NCBI RefSeq assembly: GCF_017916325.1
Contig: NC_090151.1
Span: forward strand, 619,489 to 683,488
Reading direction: 5' to 3'
Origin: Leishmania martiniquensis
Lineage: Eukaryota > Euglenozoa > Kinetoplastea > Trypanosomatida > Trypanosomatidae
DNA: 64,000 bases
Both the position numbers and the translations under genes were made by a program. Position 1 is the first letter of the stretch. Each line of letters starts with the position of its first letter. Shown piece by piece: positions 29,721 to 40,389 of this stretch. The notes beneath the pieces are model-generated. The model was not told the origin of the DNA. It saw nothing but the letters and a program-made list of their open reading frames with translations, and ran no database searches.

Positions 29721-31628
29721 ATGCAGTACACGGTGGAGCAGATCAGATGTGTGCGAAACAACTACCTGGAGCCGCCGTACCCGGGCTTCTCTCTGGATGA
29801 AGTGGTGCGGCGGCGCCGGCTGACGCAGACGAAGCTAGTGCGCGGCGAGAATGCCTGGGTTGCGAAGGGCACCGCTCAAACGACGGAGGAGTGGGTGCAG
29901 CGACTGCTGAACGGCACGCTGAACAAGCTGACCGAGAAGAACAAGGACATCATGGTGGACAAGCTGCTCACCAAGGAGCTCTTCGCCACGGGGGATATCA
30001 TGAACATGGTGGTCAAGATCATCTTCAAGAAGGCGCTTGACGAGCCAGAGAACAGTAAGCTTTACGCCGGTGTGTGCCACAGCCTCGCGTTATATGAGGC
30101 AACTGTTCTGCGTGATGGCCACAAGGGCGAAAGGCCCCAGTCGCAGCTGCGTGACGCCCTCATCAGCACGGTACAGTACGAGTTCCGCACCCTCTCCCAG
30201 GAGCTGTCAAAGATGGAGGACAAGTCAGAGGAGCAGCTCGAGTACGAGCGCTCTAATGTAATGCGACGCAAGCGGTCGAACATGCGCTTTATCGGTGAGC
30301 TGTACCTTTGCACAGCTCTGACGCACTCGACCATGTTCACCGTCATGGATCTGACGATGCGCTGCAGCGACGAAACGGGCTTCCCAAGCAGCGAGAATAT
30401 CGAACTGCTCGCTGCGCTCCTCAACACCATCGGCGATCGCCTCGACAAGAACCACAAGAAGACGCTGGACCGCTACTTCACCTCCCTCGAGAACTTCAAC
30501 AAAAAGCCTGACTGCCCGTACCCGCCCCGCATTCGCTTCAAGATCATGGACCTGTTGGATCTCCGCAAGAGCGACTGGGGCTCAAAGCCAAAGCCCGTCA
30601 AGGCCGCCTTGCCATCAAGCCATGGGAAGGACAAGAAACATGCCGCTGCCCCTCCCCTGAAGAAAGTTGGCCGTGACCAAGGCACCACCGCTGCTGCTGC
30701 GAAAAGCTGGCGTGACGCTGCGACGACCAAGGCAGGTCCAGCGCCAATACCTGCGCCCTCGGCTGCCAAAGGGCTGGAGGGACGCGGCACGTCGAGTGCA
30801 GTGCCGGCAGCTAGCACAACAGCCTTGTCCTCTTCAGCGGCGGTCACGACCTCGGCCTCTGCAGCTTCCGGTGCCTCGTTCCGCGGCGAGGCGTCGCCGC
30901 AGGCGCAACTCGTGAAGTTCGAGCTGCGCGTGCTGTCGATGTTCCAGGAGTGGGTGGCAGACCGTACGAATGACGTCATTCTCCACTGGGTGGATCAGTT
31001 CAACACATGCGACCGGTTCTTTGAGTCGGAGAGCGAGCTGTGCGTGGCGGTGGCGCAGGAGGTGATCCATTCAGCTTGCACGACCACCCGTAAGGACGCC
31101 CAGCGTGAGGCCTTCAGCTTCCTCGTTGTGGGCCTCTACATGATCGACACAGAGGTGTTTGACGGCTTTGCGAGTGCCCTTGCATCCGCCATCGAGGACG
31201 GCCTTTTAGAGGACGTACCAAAGTTTGGGGAACGCTTCATGAGTATGCTGCGCCTCACCTCCACTGAGCAGGAGACGCGGGCTGATGTGTACTTTGATGC
31301 GGCGAACGTGCTGCGCCTCACCTACAATCGGCTGGAAAGCCCCGACGACTACGCCGTGGAGACGCTCATGTCCTTTTGGGATCGCGTACCGCTGCCATCC
31401 ACCGACGAGGAGAATATGATTCGCATGGATCTCGATGTCGTTTACAGCATCTGCAACCCTGAGGGTGCACAGGACGGGCTTGAGAAGCTGCTCAGTCGCA
31501 TCATTCATTCTATGCTGCAGATGCAGCTAATGGACGTGGAGGTGCTGGACGAATTTCTCTGCCTGGACGTGGAGGAGGGACTGTGTGCCAAGGTTATAGC
31601 TGACTACAAAGGGCGCTTCCCCAAGTAA
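29721..31628 (+). CDS. EIF4G3: translation initiation factor eIF4G3 (MIF4G scaffold)
   Basis: The protein has 635 residues from the ATG at 29721 (MQYTVEQIRC); the open frame begins upstream only at a TTG. It is the scaffold of the main cap-binding complex in Leishmania, linking eIF4E4 to the helicase eIF4A1. A short N terminus carries YPGFSLDE (residues 20-27), the variant eIF4E-binding motif I recall from published LeishIF4G-3. The MIF4G domain follows at about residues 55-285, with LLNGTLNKLTEKN and FIGELYLC as family phrases. An A/S/T/K-rich linker spans about 290-395. The C-terminal about 240 residues are all helical and may be MA3/HEAT-like, with EEGLCAKVIADYKGRF at the end. The short N terminus and small size are typical of trypanosomatid eIF4G3 and unlike animal eIF4G. 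Confidence 0.93.
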   Translation: MQYTVEQIRCVRNNYLEPPYPGFSLDEVVRRRRLTQTKLVRGENAWVAKGTAQTTEEWVQRLLNGTLNKLTEKNKDIMVDKLLTKELFATGDIMNMVVKIIFKKALDEPENSKLYAGVCHSLALYEATVLRDGHKGERPQSQLRDALISTVQYEFRTLSQELSKMEDKSEEQLEYERSNVMRRKRSNMRFIGELYLCTALTHSTMFTVMDLTMRCSDETGFPSSENIELLAALLNTIGDRLDKNHKKTLDRYFTSLENFNKKPDCPYPPRIRFKIMDLLDLRKSDWGSKPKPVKAALPSSHGKDKKHAAAPPLKKVGRDQGTTAAAAKSWRDAATTKAGPAPIPAPSAAKGLEGRGTSSAVPAASTTALSSSAAVTTSASAASGASFRGEASPQAQLVKFELRVLSMFQEWVADRTNDVILHWVDQFNTCDRFFESESELCVAVAQEVIHSACTTTRKDAQREAFSFLVVGLYMIDTEVFDGFASALASAIEDGLLEDVPKFGERFMSMLRLTSTEQETRADVYFDAANVLRLTYNRLESPDDYAVETLMSFWDRVPLPSTDEENMIRMDLDVVYSICNPEGAQDGLEKLLSRIIHSMLQMQLMDVEVLDEFLCLDVEEGLCAKVIADYKGRFPK

Positions 31629-33791
31629 TGCTGCTCTCCTACACCCACCTTTGCAGCGCGCTCTATGTTCTTGACTACATTGTGTGCGCGTCAGCGACGT
31701 GCAGACAGCAATGACGAAGGGTGCGGCGGCATGGCTAGTGGGAGGTCGGTGAAAGGTGGGTTGCCTTCTGGGGGTGAGTTGGCGCTTCTCTCGCCCTTTC
31801 CTTGGCATTGCCGATGCACTTGTCACATGCAACGGAGGAGGGGGGGCTGTGTGCTTACTGGAGTGTGGGAGCGCCCACGGGGCCGCGCACGCTTTTCTTT
31901 GTATGGGTCTTTTCTGCGTAATGAATTGCCTTAATCGAATAAAAAAACTGCATCCGCGCCCACCTTCTCTCACACCTACACCCACCCGAGGAAAGGCGAG
32001 GAAAGAGTGTGCGTGTGTGTCTGATGAGGCGGGCGATGCGTAACAGTGGCTTCTCTCTCTCTCTCTTCCGTTTAGTTTATGATCGCCTTCTCTGCTGTCG
32101 TGGCATCACCTCTCCCCCCTCCCGTCCCGTCTCCACCCGAAGACTACGCCACATGGGCAGGAAAAGAGTCAATGAAAACGAAAGGCAACGGGGTGTATCT
32201 GTGAATGGGAGGGGAAGGGGGGGGAAAGGGATTCGAGGAGTTGACAACGCGAGTGAAGCGGCGCCGGTGACGACAGGATCTTTCAGGGAAAGGGGGTAGG
32301 CGCACCAAGAGAGGCAGCACCTGCCCGCTAAGGATGGCATGCTCGCTCTGAGGGGTAAACCCGAGCAGATGCATGCGTGCGTACATGCGAGTTGGCGCAC
32401 GTGAGCATTGTAGAGTCTGAAGACCTTTCTGTCCCTCCCTCTTGCCTCTATCGCTTCCTCGTCTTCGCTCGATCGACTGTATTGTCTGTGCCGTCTTTCA
32501 GCGCGCACAGCATCTGCGCTTTATCGTACAAAGTCCGACCCAATGCTGTGCTGCGCGAAGGGGCACACCGGTGATAACAATGAGCGATGAGGAGGATGGA
32601 TGCATGGACCTTGCCTCAGACATTTTGCTGAGCTTACCTTACCGCGCCTCCTCCCTCTCGTGTCGTTTGCGCCGCGTCACTGCTGCCGTTGATGTGATTG
32701 TGAGTAACTTTAATTCTTCGTTTGCCCGCGTGTGTGCGTGCATGCGTGTGCGCCTATGTGCATCTTTGGGTGTCCCTTCCTGAAGTATCGCCATTCTGTC
32801 ATTCTTCGTGCTGCGCGACGGGGGCGGAGGCAGGGCTACTGTACAGCACACCCGGTAGAGGGTGGCGAAAGGGGGGATGCCAACGCTGTGTGTGTGTGTG
32901 CGTGTGTTTTTTGGGAAGTGCGCTTCCCTATGCCACACGTTTGGCCATTCCGTCTTTTTTTGTTTTCAATTTTAGCGCGTGTGCTGTGTTGTTCTTGTGA
33001 TGTCGTGCTTGTGCGTATGCCTGTAAGCCCAGACGTAAAGTAGTGCATCAAGGGGGCGTGCCGTACCCATGAGTGAGGCAGAGGCATAGGTGGATCAGAT
33101 GCTGCATTATCGAGGAAGATGCCTTTTGGCAGCACTGTCGGGCGCGAACGGCTCTCTCCACTCTCAAGAGTGCGGTCAGCACTACTGTGTGTGCGTGCGG
33201 GTTGGTGTGCTTGGGCACGCCTCGCGAGCTCATTTCCATTCACGCATTGCCTGCAACTGTGATGGTGCTTACTCGACGCGCTTTCTTCCTCGCCTGCTCG
33301 TTTGGCTCTCACTGTCTCCTGCATGGAAACGACCGTCCTTACCCCTCCTTCTCTCATTGCATCCATCGCATGCACGCGGGACCTCTGCGCATCGACACCG
33401 ACGTGAATGCTCACCATGGCCCCCGAATGCTCGACATGCACCTCCAGCACTTCGTCCACAGGGCCCTCACGCAGATTCGCTGTTCGTTCGCTACGCACTG
33501 TCGCCTTTTCTATCGCACGGGTGCCCCTGTTTTGAATTTTTCTAGTCTTGGCGTGCGCGTGACGTCTTTGGGGCACCCTTAGCTGACTTCGCAGGCCGTC
33601 TCAACACCTCTGTCTTGCCGCGATCGTCAACTCTTTCGCTTATCGCACTCCATCTGCCACTGGGCGTCCCCCACCGCCTAAGGGTCTTCACACACGTCGA
33701 GCTCACCAGCGCCCTACCAACAGCCTTCGCTGCTGCCGCTGTTACCTGCCTCACGGCTGTTTGTTCTCTCTTCTCTCCTTCCGTCTTGGCG
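31629..33791 (+). other. intergenic region eIF4G3 - prohibitin
   Basis: About 2.2 kb with no convincing gene. Frames here are shadows of low-complexity DNA (T/C/G runs, TG repeats at about 32892-32908). A pyrimidine-rich stretch at 33755-33788 directly before the prohibitin ATG is the likely acceptor area. Confidence 0.6.
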
Positions 33792-34598
33792 ATGTCGAAG
33801 CTGCTGCAGAAGATTGCCATCGGTGCGATGGCTGCCGGCCTTAGTGTGTACAGCTGCTGCTTTGTTGTGTACCCCGGTGAGGCGTGCATTCTTTACAACA
33901 AAATCACTGGGCTAAAGAATGCCGTGTACGGTGAAGGCTTGCAGGGGCGCATCATTGGCCTCGATGAAATTCTGCGCTTCAACGTGCGGGTACGCCCACG
34001 CACTCTGCAGACAATGACTGGAACAAAAGACTTGCAGATGGTCAACGTGCGGCTGCGCGTTCTTTTCCGCCCGATGGCTGACCGCCTGCCGCAGATCTAT
34101 CGCACGTTTGGTGTCGACTACGACGAGCGCATCCTGCCCTCCGTCAGCAACGAAATCCTGAAGGCGGTCGTCGCAGAGTACAAGGCGGAGGAGCTCATCC
34201 AAAAGCGCGACGCCGTCTCCGCACGCATTTACCAGCTGATGCAGGAGAAGGTGAATCAGTTCGGTCTCATCATCGAAGACCTCTCGCTAGTGGACATCCA
34301 GTTCGGTGCCGACTTCATGACGGCGGTGGAGCAGAAGCAGGTGGCTCAGCAGGAGGCAGAGCGCTACAGGTATGTGGTGATGGAGAATGAGCAGAAGCGT
34401 CGTGCGGCCGTGGTGCGCGCTGAGGGTGAGGCGGAGTCAGCGCGCCTCATCTCCGAGGCCATTCAGAAGTCGGGCTCTGGCCTACTGGAGCTGCGCCGCA
34501 TAGAGGCAGCGGTAGAAGTGGCCAACCAGATCGTGCCCATGCAGAACGTTACCTTTGTACCGAAGGACACAGGCATGCTGATGAACATGTCGAGGTGA
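33792..34598 (+). CDS. PHB1: prohibitin 1
   Basis: The protein has 268 residues from the ATG at 33792 (MSKLLQKIAIG); the frame reaches upstream only to a TTG. Prohibitins form ring complexes in the mitochondrial inner membrane. An N-terminal hydrophobic anchor covers about residues 8-28. The PHB/SPFH domain follows, with TGTKDLQMVNVRLRVLFRP and DYDERILPSVSNEILKAVV, both very close to animal PHB1. The coiled coil around 175-220 contains VEQKQVAQQEAERYR, and the tail reads VTFVPKDTGML. Length (268 against about 272) and phrases point to PHB1 and not PHB2. The N terminus has two extra cysteines (YSCCF) in the anchor. Confidence 0.95.
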   Translation: MSKLLQKIAIGAMAAGLSVYSCCFVVYPGEACILYNKITGLKNAVYGEGLQGRIIGLDEILRFNVRVRPRTLQTMTGTKDLQMVNVRLRVLFRPMADRLPQIYRTFGVDYDERILPSVSNEILKAVVAEYKAEELIQKRDAVSARIYQLMQEKVNQFGLIIEDLSLVDIQFGADFMTAVEQKQVAQQEAERYRYVVMENEQKRRAAVVRAEGEAESARLISEAIQKSGSGLLELRRIEAAVEVANQIVPMQNVTFVPKDTGMLMNMSR

Positions 34599-35917
34599 TG
34601 TGCCCCGTGCTCTGCCCCCCCCCCTCTGTCGCTTCTCTCCTCTTTGTGCCCCAGATCAATGCCTCCGGTTGACTTTACTCGAGTTGCGCCTGCATGTGCG
34701 TATCACCACCCGGTTTCTCTTTTTGACTGTGTGTGTATGTGTGTGTGTGTGCGTGAGTAGGTGCGAGGGTATGGGCCGGCATGTTTGTAGTGGGTGAATT
34801 GGCCTGAGAATAGCGGCTCTGCCTGCCTCCAAGTATGCGAGGGCCGCGGTTGCTCGCGGTGAGTCGGTTGTGAAGGCCCCGTGCACAGGAGTGGCTGCGG
34901 TCCCTAACGTGTTGGAGCTGTAATTGCGCTAACCTACTCATATTTTTTGTTCGACTGTCGTTTGTCTTACTGTCATCGCATGTCGACCAGTTTCTCTGTC
35001 TGTGTAAGTGTGTGTGCCTGTTCTGTTGCCGCGTGCCGTTTTTCACACTGTCGGTGTAGCCCTTAATCGATGCAACCACAGCCGTGGAGAAACGTGGTCG
35101 CTCATCAGCTCCCCGACCGGCGCTCCGTGTCCTCTACACTCTCTGCGCAACTGTGTCCGTGCGGCTGCTGATGTTATCTGGAAGCTGAAGAGTTGCGGCA
35201 GTGCCTGATTGCAGCCATGCCCAATCACGAGAAGCGAAGGCGGCGCGTGTACTAGCGTCTACTGCGCTCGTGACTTTCTACTTAGGGTCCCACCAAGCAC
35301 ATCAGCACGTGTGCATGTATTCTCGCCCTGAGGGTATGAAATGGCAGCTGCCTCTCGACGGGAATCTCTGTCACTGAATCCGTCTCTCTAACCTCTTGTG
35401 ATGCCAGTCTCTTCGAGGGCGTTCCGTCAGTGGCCAGGCAACGGATCGCCCTCCAGCGCTCCACTCCAGCCTTCCCCAGCAACGCCTTTTCGAACTCTAC
35501 TCCGTTCCTCATCTTCCCTTTTTTCGTTTCCTATTTAAGTCTTCGCTCTGCGGCTGACAGGCTCGCGCAGCGCATGAGCGGACGTGACGCTTGCGTGCAT
35601 CAGCAGCGACACAGGTGCACCCATATCTGTCTGAGGTGCTTTTCTAGGAGAAAAAGGGGCAATAAAGACAGGCGAGAGCTGATTTGCGTTGACTATTGAA
35701 CGCGCGTCCGCCTTGTGCGTCCATTACACGCCGTTCTACTCTTGCCGAGAGTTATATCCTCAACACCGGTCAATCTTTTTTTTTTGTACGTGCCCCCCTT
35801 TTTGCTCCCGAGCGTGCCGCGCCATCTCTCGTGACTCGCCTTCGCTCTCCTTCCGCATCGAGATCGCGGCGCCCCTGGACACGAAGGGTGCATTATCACA
35901 ACAACTGGGTGAGACTC
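34599..35917 (+). other. intergenic region prohibitin - WD40 gene
   Basis: No gene seen. A (GT)n tract at about 34727-34751 and a T9 run at 35771-35779 are the main simple features; the T run followed by C/T-rich sequence may be the acceptor for the WD40 gene. Confidence 0.6.
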
Positions 35918-37270
35918 ATGTCGGTGAGGGAGATCACCATCGACCTGCCGCTCGCGGCGGAATCGGTGCTGGACGCTGATAATGGCATCACGGCGACCAG
36001 TGCCGTCTCGCTTCTTGGCGACCAGGCGGTGATCATTGGTACTAGCGAAGGCAGCATCCTACTCTGCTCTCCCGTCAGTGAGGACACACACATCCTGGCG
36101 CCGCGTACCGAAACGGTACTGCACTGCGGGGCCATCTATGATCTCGCCGTCAGCTCACATCATCTTGTCGCGACGGGTGGCCACGACGCTGTCAGCTGCA
36201 TCTTGCCCCTGCACGCACTTTACCGCGACCCTGGGGCCACACAGTGCCGGCGGATCACGGGGCACGCTGTTCCTGTCGTCGCAGTCTGCTTCCTCTCCGA
36301 TGGGACATCTTTGGTGACTCTTGGGGCTGACGGACGCGTGCTTGCAATCGATGTGCGCAGCGGGTCCGTTCTGACATCTCTCTTGTGCGGTTTCGCTGCG
36401 GCCTGCTTCGCATGCTCGCTAGATGAGACGCAGCTGTTTGTTGGCGGTCGCTCTCTTGCCTCAATCGACTTGGTTCACGCTATGCGGCCGACATCTTTGC
36501 AGTCTATCGCCGCTACTGCCGCTGGGACCGATACATGGGCATCTTTGTCAAGTTCCACTACCGCATCCGGTGACGCGGCTTTCCCTCGTACTCCAGCATG
36601 GCTGCGGCTGTATGAATGGGAAGACGAGTCTAAAGATACTGCTGGCGCATTGCGACGGCAGTTCCGGACACCTCTCCACACGTTCATCCGCTCGCTGTGC
36701 GTCGACTCAGGCGACGGCACCTTGACTGCTATATTTGCTCGCTACACGCCGGGCACCGCATCTGCGGTGGTCTGTGGAAGCGCGCGATGGGCCGCCGCTG
36801 GTGGTAGGTCGGCGTCCGAGACGACCTGGTCCCCTGAGGCCTTGCGAGGTGTCTCTGGTGCACTACATCGTCACGTCTCGGGAGGCCGCTGTCTGGGTGT
36901 AGCGGCTGAGAAGTTGCGTGTACGGTGCCAGATAAAGGCGGCCGCTCGGCCTTCCACCAAGCAAGCTCCTGGGAAGCCTGGGCCGTTACGGTCTACCTCG
37001 ACAGCGCTCTGGAACGGTCGCTGGTACGAGTCCGCGTTTGAGCTCATAGCTGGCCCGCCTCAGCTCACCGCATGTGACAACCGAGCCGAGGCGTCAGATT
37101 TCACAGAGAAGGGCAGCCGAGAGTGCTTCCCATTGCCTGGCCCTCGTACCCCTGGCGAAGAACTACTCATCGCCCAGGCGGAATGCGACGAAGTGCAGCG
37201 TGAGTGCGATGCGTTAGTCTTTCAGATTAAGAGCCTTCTCGGCCAGAAGGTGCCGATCCGGTCGTTGTAA
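35918..37270 (+). CDS. WD40 protein resembling Ipi3/WDR18
   Basis: The protein has 450 residues from the ATG at 35918 (MSVREITIDLP); further upstream the frame opens only at a TTG. At least four WD40-type blades are visible, with GTSEGSILLC, VATGGHDAVSC, ITGHAVPVVAVCFLSDG and TLGADGRVLAIDVRSG. The blade reading SCILPLHALYRDPG before ITGHAVPV parallels the long insertion before the HDHTLPV-type blade of yeast Ipi3. The C terminus is a short coiled coil (AQAECDEVQRECDALVFQIKSLLG), which Ipi3/WDR18 also have. Ipi3 acts with Rix1 and Rea1 in maturation of the 60S ribosome in the nucleolus. The later propeller blades are hard to see, and a low-complexity patch near residues 195-225 interrupts them. 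Another WD40 function is possible. Confidence 0.55.
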   Translation: MSVREITIDLPLAAESVLDADNGITATSAVSLLGDQAVIIGTSEGSILLCSPVSEDTHILAPRTETVLHCGAIYDLAVSSHHLVATGGHDAVSCILPLHALYRDPGATQCRRITGHAVPVVAVCFLSDGTSLVTLGADGRVLAIDVRSGSVLTSLLCGFAAACFACSLDETQLFVGGRSLASIDLVHAMRPTSLQSIAATAAGTDTWASLSSSTTASGDAAFPRTPAWLRLYEWEDESKDTAGALRRQFRTPLHTFIRSLCVDSGDGTLTAIFARYTPGTASAVVCGSARWAAAGGRSASETTWSPEALRGVSGALHRHVSGGRCLGVAAEKLRVRCQIKAAARPSTKQAPGKPGPLRSTSTALWNGRWYESAFELIAGPPQLTACDNRAEASDFTEKGSRECFPLPGPRTPGEELLIAQAECDEVQRECDALVFQIKSLLGQKVPIRSL

Positions 37271-38054
37271 GGCCGCAAAGCTGCACATCGAGATTGGAGG
37301 CTTAAGTTTCCATTGTGGTGGGCCGCGCTTGTTTAGGTCTTCCTCGCCCACTCCCTCACGCGTTCTCCCTCTCTCCCTGTTTGTGTGTGTATGCGTCTCA
37401 CCAAAGCACCGCTTTACAACCGCCGCGTCTGTCTCCCGTCGAATCGGAGGTGCTTTCTTTTGGTCGTTTAATCTGTTCGAACTCCGTGTGACTCCTTAAG
37501 GTGGGAGGGCTGAAGAGGACGGCTCATCTGCTGTTGCCGCCTCGCCTCCCTTTCTTCTACCAGCGTAGCTCCGGAGTAGAACTATGAAGGATTGAATCAC
37601 GGGCGCACGAATGTGCCTATCCGTGCGTTCTGCTATGTCCTGCCACTGCTGCCCCCCTCCCTCCCGCCGATAGATTCTGAACCGGCAAGTTAGGGAGTGA
37701 GGGGCAACAGCACAAAGCACCTGAGGCCGTGCTTCCGTTGGAGTGGCGTATATCTCTGTACGTATGCGTATCGCCTACGTCAAAAAGAATCGATGGGGGA
37801 CTGCTCCACATCGCGGGACGTCAATGCCCCCTTCGCCCCCCCCACTCACACGGCACCGCCGATTCATTTGTCTCCCCTCTTGTCGTGTCTTTTTTCCCGC
37901 TCCTTTTTCCTATGCGTCCATTTCATGGCTCCGACATGCTGCAGCTGCCCACCATCGTACGTCTCTGGCTCCGTGCTGGGGCCCGCTCCTCCCCGGCATT
38001 CGTCACCACCCATACACAACAGCAGCCACACACGTGTGCACGCCCAAAGCGGGT
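37271..38054 (+). other. intergenic region WD40 gene - Nop-domain gene
   Basis: No gene seen. A GTG-started open frame in phase with the next gene runs from 37743, but its translation (P/S/R-rich) is UTR-like. Pyrimidine stretches at about 37875-37915 are a possible acceptor area. Confidence 0.6.
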
Positions 38055-38774
38055 ATGACCACGCCGAATCTGGATTCCCTCCTCGGTGTTTCACTAGCGA
38101 CGGAGCTGGTGGCAAGAGCAGGAGGTCTTTGGAGGCTGTGCAAGCTGAGTGACGCTGCCCTTCGCATGCTGGGCACGGAGGAGTTTCAGAGCATAGCGAG
38201 TAGCTCTCGGGCGAAGCAGCTGCATGCTGGAATTTTGCTGAAGGCGCCGGTGTTTGTCGACGCCTTTGGGGACGAGGAGGAGACAGACACGACGGATTTG
38301 AAGGCGGCGCAGAAGGGCGCCGCTCAGCTGGGCCGCAAGTGCATGCTGGTCGCGAAGGCGGACCTCGCCGGCGCCTCCCCTGATGGCTCCCTCGGTGAAG
38401 CGGAGAAGGAGAAGCTCAAGGCCGCCTTCGCTCGACTACTGGCAGAGGGCAAAGTCACCGCTGAGGACACGCAGGCTCTCGCCGTGCCGTTTGTTTATGT
38501 CCGCGGTGAGGCAGCAAAGCACAAGCGTGGCGGTGTGAAGGAGCGGAGGAAGCGCGAGGCACAGCAGGAGCCGCTCAGTGTGGTTGCGCGAGCTACGCAG
38601 CGAGTTCGCATGGGCATCAGTGAGGAGGAGCAGGTGCAGCAGCTGCTGCAGAGAGAAGACATACGCAGCGAATTTGCCAAGGAGCGCGACCAGCAGCTGC
38701 TGAAGGAGTCGCGGAAGCGGCGGCGAGAGGTTGCCCATGACGAGTACGACGATCTGCAGAACATTTCTCTTTAG
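38055..38774 (+). CDS. PRP31: Prp31-like Nop-domain protein (short form)
   Basis: The protein has 239 residues from the ATG at 38055 (MTTPNLDSLLGV). The Nop domain shared by Prp31, Nop56 and Nop58 binds the U4 or box C/D RNA kink-turn together with a 15.5K-type protein. It is seen as LGVSLATELVARAGGLWRL followed by LSDAALRMLG, parallel to the family's IGA-x-x-A-x-x-L-x-x-x-AGGL-x-x-L-x-x-M. Then comes LGRKCMLVAKADLA, and a KHKRGGVKERRKRE segment where Prp31 has its K-R-G-G-R-R-x-R-K motif. The tail is charged (KESRKRRREVAHDEYDD). The N-terminal NOSIC coiled-coil half found in animal Prp31 (about 500 residues) is missing, and no in-frame upstream sequence resembles it. It is more like Prp31 than Nop56/58, which end in KKE/KKD repeats. 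The role is probably the U4/U6.U5 tri-snRNP. Confidence 0.7.
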   Translation: MTTPNLDSLLGVSLATELVARAGGLWRLCKLSDAALRMLGTEEFQSIASSSRAKQLHAGILLKAPVFVDAFGDEEETDTTDLKAAQKGAAQLGRKCMLVAKADLAGASPDGSLGEAEKEKLKAAFARLLAEGKVTAEDTQALAVPFVYVRGEAAKHKRGGVKERRKREAQQEPLSVVARATQRVRMGISEEEQVQQLLQREDIRSEFAKERDQQLLKESRKRRREVAHDEYDDLQNISL

Positions 38775-40389
38775 GGCACAGCACCGTTTGCGTGTATGCG
38801 TGTGGCTCTGCTCCACCAGGAAGCGATGGGAGAGGGAAAAAAGGCACCCCTGTCCATTCGCTGCTGTCGATGCTTTTTCTTCACGGATCTCTCTGCTGTA
38901 CAGGTCAGGCGATGTCGTCGTTTTCGGCGTGAGGTGTGCGTGATGAGGGGGGCTTCCCTCTATCATGCCCAGCCACCTCTTCGTCGCGTCACCCGTTGCG
39001 TGACTGTAGCGGGAGCGGCAGCGTGTAAAAAATATCGCCTCCCCCATGCGTGCACCGACGCGCACAGCCCGTTTCAGGAACGCGCAGGAAGACCAGAATC
39101 GAAACGCGCGTATAGGTCAGCTGTCGACCGTCGCCATGGATGGCGCCCAAGAGAGGTGAGAAAGGCTGGCGCGTTGAAGCCGCGGCCAGCAGCCTGAGGA
39201 CATCGAATGCCGCACCAGTCCTCCTCTCTTCTTCCCGCCATTTCGAATGCTGCAACAGTATGCTTGCTGCCCCTTCCCTCCTTCACTCCGCTGCTTCCGC
39301 TCTCTATTTCTCCTGCATTGCACTCCTCCCCTCCCTTTCCACGTTCACGGCACTTCTTTTACGCGCTGCCCACGATGATCCTTCGCCGCGCACACGCACA
39401 TGTGCACGCATCTCTGCGGGCCCTACGCACGTGGCTAACCCGCTGCTCTCTCTCTCTCTTGCGTGTGTGTGTGTGTGCACACGGGCAGGTGGCGCAAAGT
39501 GCGGCGCGGATACCTTTTTTCCAAGCGCTGGTCTGTCCCACTCTCGCCGCTCGTCCTCTCATTCCCCTCCCACCCTCCTCGAGCCGCCTGACCGGTGCTG
39601 TGCCCTTTCGCCTGCGCGCCTTCTGCCCAGTATCGCCTCTTCTGCATCTGTGCGTACCATCGAACGTGCCCGCAGACGCATGTGAACACCCATGCACCCA
39701 AACACATCCGCGTCTGTGCTTGCGTGCTTCATCCCACATCCCTTCCCCATTGCTGTGCGGGTTTCTATCTCTTCTATTCTGGTGTGCGGGGTCGCCGCAC
39801 CGCTTTTGCCCGCTGCCGTCGATCTTGGCCACCTCTGCGACTCGACAAGTCGCTCTTGTGCGCTCAGCTCCTATTCGACTGATCCTTAGTTTCTGCTGCC
39901 ACGCACTTTTCTTCAAGAACCCTTTTCGTGCGTGCATCCATAGCTGCACTGTGCTCTTCCCCCGTCCGCGGTATTCTCTGGCGGTTTCGGCGGGCTCAGC
40001 TCGAGAAGCGATCCCGAGGCAATGTGGCGACACCGATGTTGGGCTGCAACAGTGCGACGCATTCATCGCTGCCCAGCGGAAAGCGAAACACCTCTCCTCT
40101 TTCACGTAGCGAGTCGGCGCGTATGAAATCAAAAGCAGGCTGGAGTGCCAGAGTACGGCTTCCGTGGCTGTGTCGAGGCTTGGGCGGCCCGCCCGTCGCG
40201 GTGCCGCGCCCTCTCACGGAGGACTCCACCCCGCAGGAGCATCAGAAGGCGGCTTGCAGATCACGCACTCCCGCGGAGGTGCCGATCTCCACTGAGACGC
40301 GTATTGGCGTGTGAGCGCGCCCTCAGGGGCTATCACCTCCACCACTGCCGCCCCTGCCTTCCTTTCACGACAACACAACCCATGCGAGC
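38775..40389 (+). other. intergenic region before the CLU cluster
   Basis: Frames on both strands, including a 300-codon plus frame (39207-40109), are low-complexity (S, P, L, C and H) and show no domain. A GT tract lies at about 39461-39480. From about 40030 to 40390, P/R/S-rich coding-like sequence may be the decayed 5' end of the adjacent pseudogene, but I cannot align it. Confidence 0.5.

Noticed and set aside
37743..38054. An upstream in-phase extension of the Nop-domain protein as a missing NOSIC half
   Set aside because: It starts at a GTG, is P/R/S-rich and has no coiled-coil character.
39207..40132. A 300-codon plus frame and a 257-codon minus frame
   Set aside because: Both derive from C/T-rich intergenic DNA and have no recognisable domain.
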